A stretch of 64,000 bases of DNA from Myxococcota bacterium (lineage in GTDB: Bacteria > Myxococcota_A > UBA9160 > SMWR01), in assembly GCA_022447545.1 (NCBI GenBank), contig JAKVBI010000001.1:316144-380143 (forward strand). The letters run 5' to 3'. The notes below the pieces were generated by a model that was not told where the DNA came from, searched no databases, and saw nothing but the letters and a program-made list of their open reading frames with translations. The translations under genes and the position numbers were made by a program. Shown here piece after piece: positions 61,064 to 64,000 of the stretch. Every line of letters starts with the position of its first letter. Positions within the stretch are counted from its first letter, which is position 1.

Positions 61064-62848
61064 GTGAAGCATCTCTTTTCCCTGATGGTCGCGCTCCTGG
61101 TTTCCACCATGATCGCATGCGGCAACTCCAACGAACCCGAGGCCAGCTCGGCCGGCGCCAGTGACGGCGCTCCCACCACGGTGCCGGTTTCCCCACCCGA
61201 AGGCACAGCGGCCCTGACCGGTGACGTGGTCGACTACCACGGCCGGCCCCTCGGTGGCGCCATGATCACCGCGCGCGACGAGCAGAAATCCCTCAGCGTC
61301 AGTGTGTTCAGTGATGGCAACGGCCACTACGAATTCCCGCCGATGGTCGAGGGCAGCTGGAAACTCGGAGTGCGTATCCCGGGCTTCGAACAACGCACCC
61401 GACAGATCCAACTGGGTGCAGGCGGCCTCGACGCAGACTTCCAACTGCGCCTGGAGGAATCGCCCAACGAGCACCTTCCGGCCTCCTACTACTTCTCGCG
61501 CATCGAATGGCCATCACCCGAGATGCGCGCAAATTTCACTTTGGCCTGTGCGAACTGCCACCAGATCGGCGACGCACTTTGGCGCAAGTCGCGAACCGCC
61601 GCGGAATGGGAAGCGGTGGTCGCTCGTATGGAATTTCGCGGACCTCCCCTACTCGCCGAAGCACGGGAGCGCCTCATCCCCACCTTGATGGCCGTTTTCG
61701 ACAGCGAAGAACCCCTGGAATTCGATCTGCCCGAGCCACCCAGCGGTGACGCTACACGGGCAGTGATCTGGGAATACGACGTCGACCCCGAGGGTCGCAA
61801 CGGCTGCCACGATCTGGAGATGGGACTCGACGGAACGCTCTACACCGAGGACGGTTTCGCCGTCAATCCCCAGACCCTCGAACGTTGGCACTGGCCCGTG
61901 CCGCGAGGCGCTCACTCCATCGAACGGGATCCATCTGGCGACATGTGGATCACCGTCACGGGTACCGACCTCCTCACCAAACTCGATGTGGAGAGCGGAG
62001 AGACCATCAACTACGAGCACCCCAAGATCGGGGACGACAAAGGCGTCTATCCCCACACGTTGCGCTTCGACGAGCACGGGCGCATCTGGTACACGCTGAC
62101 GGTCTCCAACCACGTCGCGGTCTTCGACCCGAAAAACGAGAGCTTCACCTACTACGACCTCCCAGGTGCCATGTCGTGGACGGGCCCCGTTCCCATTCCC
62201 ATTGCATATGGGCTCGACATCGCCCCGAACCAGACCGTTTGGTGGTCGCAACTGTTGGCCGACACCATCGGGGTCCTGGACCCGGAAAGCGGCGAGGTCC
62301 GCTCCTGGCCCACTCCGTTCCACAGCCCAAGGCGCCTTCGCGTGGGCCCGGACAACGTGGTCTGGGTTCCCGGTTATGGATCGTCGGTCCTTGGACGCTT
62401 CGATCCGGTTACGGAGACGTGGAAGGTCTACGACCTGCCCACCAAGCCCAAGGGCTCCGAACTCCCCTACGCGCTCGCGGTCAACCACCAAACCGGCGAC
62501 GTGTGGGTCGCCGGTTCGAATTCCGACACCCTGATCCGTTTCGATCCCGACACCGAAAAATTCACCTCCTATCCCCTCCCGACTCCCGTCGATTTCATTC
62601 GGGAGATCGAGTTCGACGAAGACAACAACGTGTGGACCTGCGTACCCGATCGCGGCACCGGCCCCGACGGGCCCCTGAGCGGTCGCTTCATCAAATTGAC
62701 GCTGCTGCCGCGCGAGGGAACCTGCGGCGACGGTCGGGTGCAACTGGGCGAACAGTGCGACGACTCCAATCTTCGAAGCGGCGACGGCTGCGCGTCGGAT
62801 TGCAACTGGGAGACTCTGGAAACTGCCGAGATTGTCTGGGAGGATTGA
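61064..62848 (+). CDS. Heme-c and beta-propeller lipoprotein with DUF4215-like tail
   Basis: A 594-residue secreted lipoprotein: lipobox TMIAC (Cys 19); a carboxypeptidase-regulatory-like beta domain (about 48-130); a c-type heme site CANCH (162-166); a Vgb/SMP-30-like propeller (about 235-545, repeats such as DPSGDMWITVTG, DEHGRIWYTLT and VWVAGSNSDTLIRFDP); and a Cys-rich end CGDGRVQLGEQCDD...GDGCASDC like DUF4215. The start is GTG 61064 with a strong AGAGGAGG site. It runs 1 bp before a PQQ dehydrogenase, so it may be that enzyme's electron acceptor (inference). Confidence 0.85.
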   Translation: MKHLFSLMVALLVSTMIACGNSNEPEASSAGASDGAPTTVPVSPPEGTAALTGDVVDYHGRPLGGAMITARDEQKSLSVSVFSDGNGHYEFPPMVEGSWKLGVRIPGFEQRTRQIQLGAGGLDADFQLRLEESPNEHLPASYYFSRIEWPSPEMRANFTLACANCHQIGDALWRKSRTAAEWEAVVARMEFRGPPLLAEARERLIPTLMAVFDSEEPLEFDLPEPPSGDATRAVIWEYDVDPEGRNGCHDLEMGLDGTLYTEDGFAVNPQTLERWHWPVPRGAHSIERDPSGDMWITVTGTDLLTKLDVESGETINYEHPKIGDDKGVYPHTLRFDEHGRIWYTLTVSNHVAVFDPKNESFTYYDLPGAMSWTGPVPIPIAYGLDIAPNQTVWWSQLLADTIGVLDPESGEVRSWPTPFHSPRRLRVGPDNVVWVPGYGSSVLGRFDPVTETWKVYDLPTKPKGSELPYALAVNHQTGDVWVAGSNSDTLIRFDPDTEKFTSYPLPTPVDFIREIEFDEDNNVWTCVPDRGTGPDGPLSGRFIKLTLLPREGTCGDGRVQLGEQCDDSNLRSGDGCASDCNWETLETAEIVWED

Positions 62849-62849
62849 G

Positions 62850-64000
62850 GTGTCTCGGCTTCGATCGCTGGCATGGATCGCCGCGTCGCTGATGCTCGCT
62901 CTTCCACCCGGGTCGGCCCTGCATGCAGGAGGACCCGACAGTTGGCCCTTCGTGGGCGGAGATCCCGGCAACCGCCGCTGGTCTCCCCTCGACGAGATCG
63001 ATCGCAGCAACGTGGCTCAGCTCGAAGTGGCATGGACCTACCGACACGGTGACTTCTACGATCCCGGCCTGCAACGCGGCCGCCACGATCGCAGCGGTAC
63101 CGCCTTCGAGGGAAGCCCCCTGGTGGTCGAGGGTCGGCTGATTTTCTCCACCCCCTACGGCCGAGTCATCGCCCTCGACTCCTCGACGGGTACCGAGTTG
63201 TGGATCTTCGATCCGAAGGTCGACCGCGAGCGCCACTACAGCAACGGCTACGTGACCCGAGGCGTGGCTCACTGGCACGACCCTGAGGCAGACGGAGCCT
63301 GCGCTTCCCGAATCCTCCAGGCCACCGTGGATTCACGGCTGATCGCCCTGGATGCCGCCACAGGGAAACCGTGCAAGGCCTTCGGCAAGGAGGGAACCGT
63401 CGACCTCCACGCGGGAGTCAAAGGCCTGAAGCGCCAGGAACACCACAAAATGACCTCCCCGCCCGTCGTCGTGGGAGATGTCATCGTAGTGGGCGCGTCC
63501 CTGGCCGACATGCGCCCCGATCAACCCGCCGGGGACGTTCGAGCCTTCGACGCCCGCAGCGGGAGCGCACTGTGGACCTTCCACGTGATTCCTCGCGCCG
63601 GCGAACCGGGCGTAGAGACGTGGGACCAGGAAAGCTGGCGCGAGGGAGTTGGTGCCAACCCCTGGGCCCCCCTGAGTGCGGACCTGAAGCGCGGGCTCGT
63701 CTTCGTTCCCACCAGTACCGCCAGCCCGGACTACTACGGAGGCCGCAGACCCGGAGACAACCTGTACGCCGATTCCCTGCTCGCTCTAGAGGCGGCCACG
63801 GGAAAGCTGCGTTGGCACCACCAGCTCATTCACCACGACCTGTGGGACTACGACCTCCCAGCCGCCCCCAACGTCGTGCGCCTGAACCAAAACGGCCGTG
63901 AGATCGACGCCGTCGCCCAACTCACCAAGACAGGCTTCGTGTTCGTCTTCGAGCGTGAGACAGGCAAACCCGTCTACGCCATCGAAGAGCGTCCCGTGCC
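62850..64000 (+). CDS. PQQ-dependent dehydrogenase, 5' part
   Basis: A periplasmic quinoprotein dehydrogenase, first 383 codons, open at the right edge. A Sec signal (about residues 1-27, RLRSLAWIAASLMLAL) is followed by the eight-bladed propeller start: SPLDEIDRSNVAQLEVAWTY, STPYGRVIALDSSTGTELW, RLIALDAATGKPC, and LLALEAATGKLRWHHQL with HHDLWDYDLPA. This matches membrane-type glucose dehydrogenase/PQQ_2 enzymes. The start is GTG 62850, 1 bp after the preceding TGA. Catalytic residues and any heme domain lie beyond the window or are not certain. Confidence 0.88.
   Translation, partial: MSRLRSLAWIAASLMLALPPGSALHAGGPDSWPFVGGDPGNRRWSPLDEIDRSNVAQLEVAWTYRHGDFYDPGLQRGRHDRSGTAFEGSPLVVEGRLIFSTPYGRVIALDSSTGTELWIFDPKVDRERHYSNGYVTRGVAHWHDPEADGACASRILQATVDSRLIALDAATGKPCKAFGKEGTVDLHAGVKGLKRQEHHKMTSPPVVVGDVIVVGASLADMRPDQPAGDVRAFDARSGSALWTFHVIPRAGEPGVETWDQESWREGVGANPWAPLSADLKRGLVFVPTSTASPDYYGGRRPGDNLYADSLLALEAATGKLRWHHQLIHHDLWDYDLPAAPNVVRLNQNGREIDAVAQLTKTGFVFVFERETGKPVYAIEERPV

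Overview
The window is about 64 kb of GC-rich, densely coding chromosome from a Gram-negative bacterium. It holds about 55 genes, roughly 90% coding, and I see no insertion sequence, prophage, CRISPR array, tRNA or rRNA. Outer-membrane features (Pal, an RND pump, a heptosyltransferase-type GT9, many lipoboxes), a Cys-rich DUF4215-type tail on a secreted protein, F420 cofactor genes and frequent GTG/TTG starts point to an uncultured member of the former Deltaproteobacteria (Myxococcota/Binatota-like). That placement is inference; no marker gene here settles it.

Layout. 1-5 kb: the 3' end of aroC, a methyltransferase, a double glyoxalase-fold protein, a DUF4079-like membrane protein, a CinA/MoCF protein, and a PLP sulfur enzyme translationally coupled to a CbiX/SirB chelatase. 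5-11 kb: a methyltransferase/GT9 pair, a PQQ sugar dehydrogenase and a large GT-C-like membrane protein. 11-16 kb: an RND efflux adaptor and pump. 16-29 kb: envelope glycan functions (GT-C-like proteins, an LtaS/sulfatase-fold enzyme, two GT2 enzymes, a 2OG oxygenase) plus a ClC channel with CBS and TrkA_C domains. 29-36 kb: thiC, an aminoglycoside-phosphotransferase-fold kinase, then a nucleic-acid-flavoured segment: a SprT-like protease ending in a beta-clamp motif, a LON-domain protein and a degenerate DnaA-like protein, with two AT-rich inverted repeats.

36-39 kb: cofH-cofG, which make the deazaflavin of F420; an F420-type luciferase-like oxidoreductase at 46.5 kb is a plausible user. 39-44 kb: a sulfur-assimilation operon of siroheme sulfite/nitrite reductase, an unknown protein, a rhodanese, DUF4202 and a cysteine synthase. 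44-55 kb: folB, argD, two lipoproteins, a five-gene minus-strand operon (FabI-like and FabG-like SDRs, a small protein, a sugar isomerase and the luciferase-like enzyme), an exonuclease-DinG helicase fusion and a TPP enzyme. 55-64 kb: Pal, a TPR lipoprotein, an enoyl-CoA hydratase, thiI, a PhyH dioxygenase, and a heme-c/beta-propeller lipoprotein coupled to a PQQ dehydrogenase that runs off the right edge.

The items I find most worth a second look are the SprT-like protease with a C-terminal QLSLF (a possible bacterial counterpart of eukaryotic Spartan), the DnaA homologue that has lost its Walker B acids, its arginine finger and its DnaA-box recognition residues, the sulfite reductase operon with uncharacterised partners, and the heme/propeller-PQQ dehydrogenase pair.
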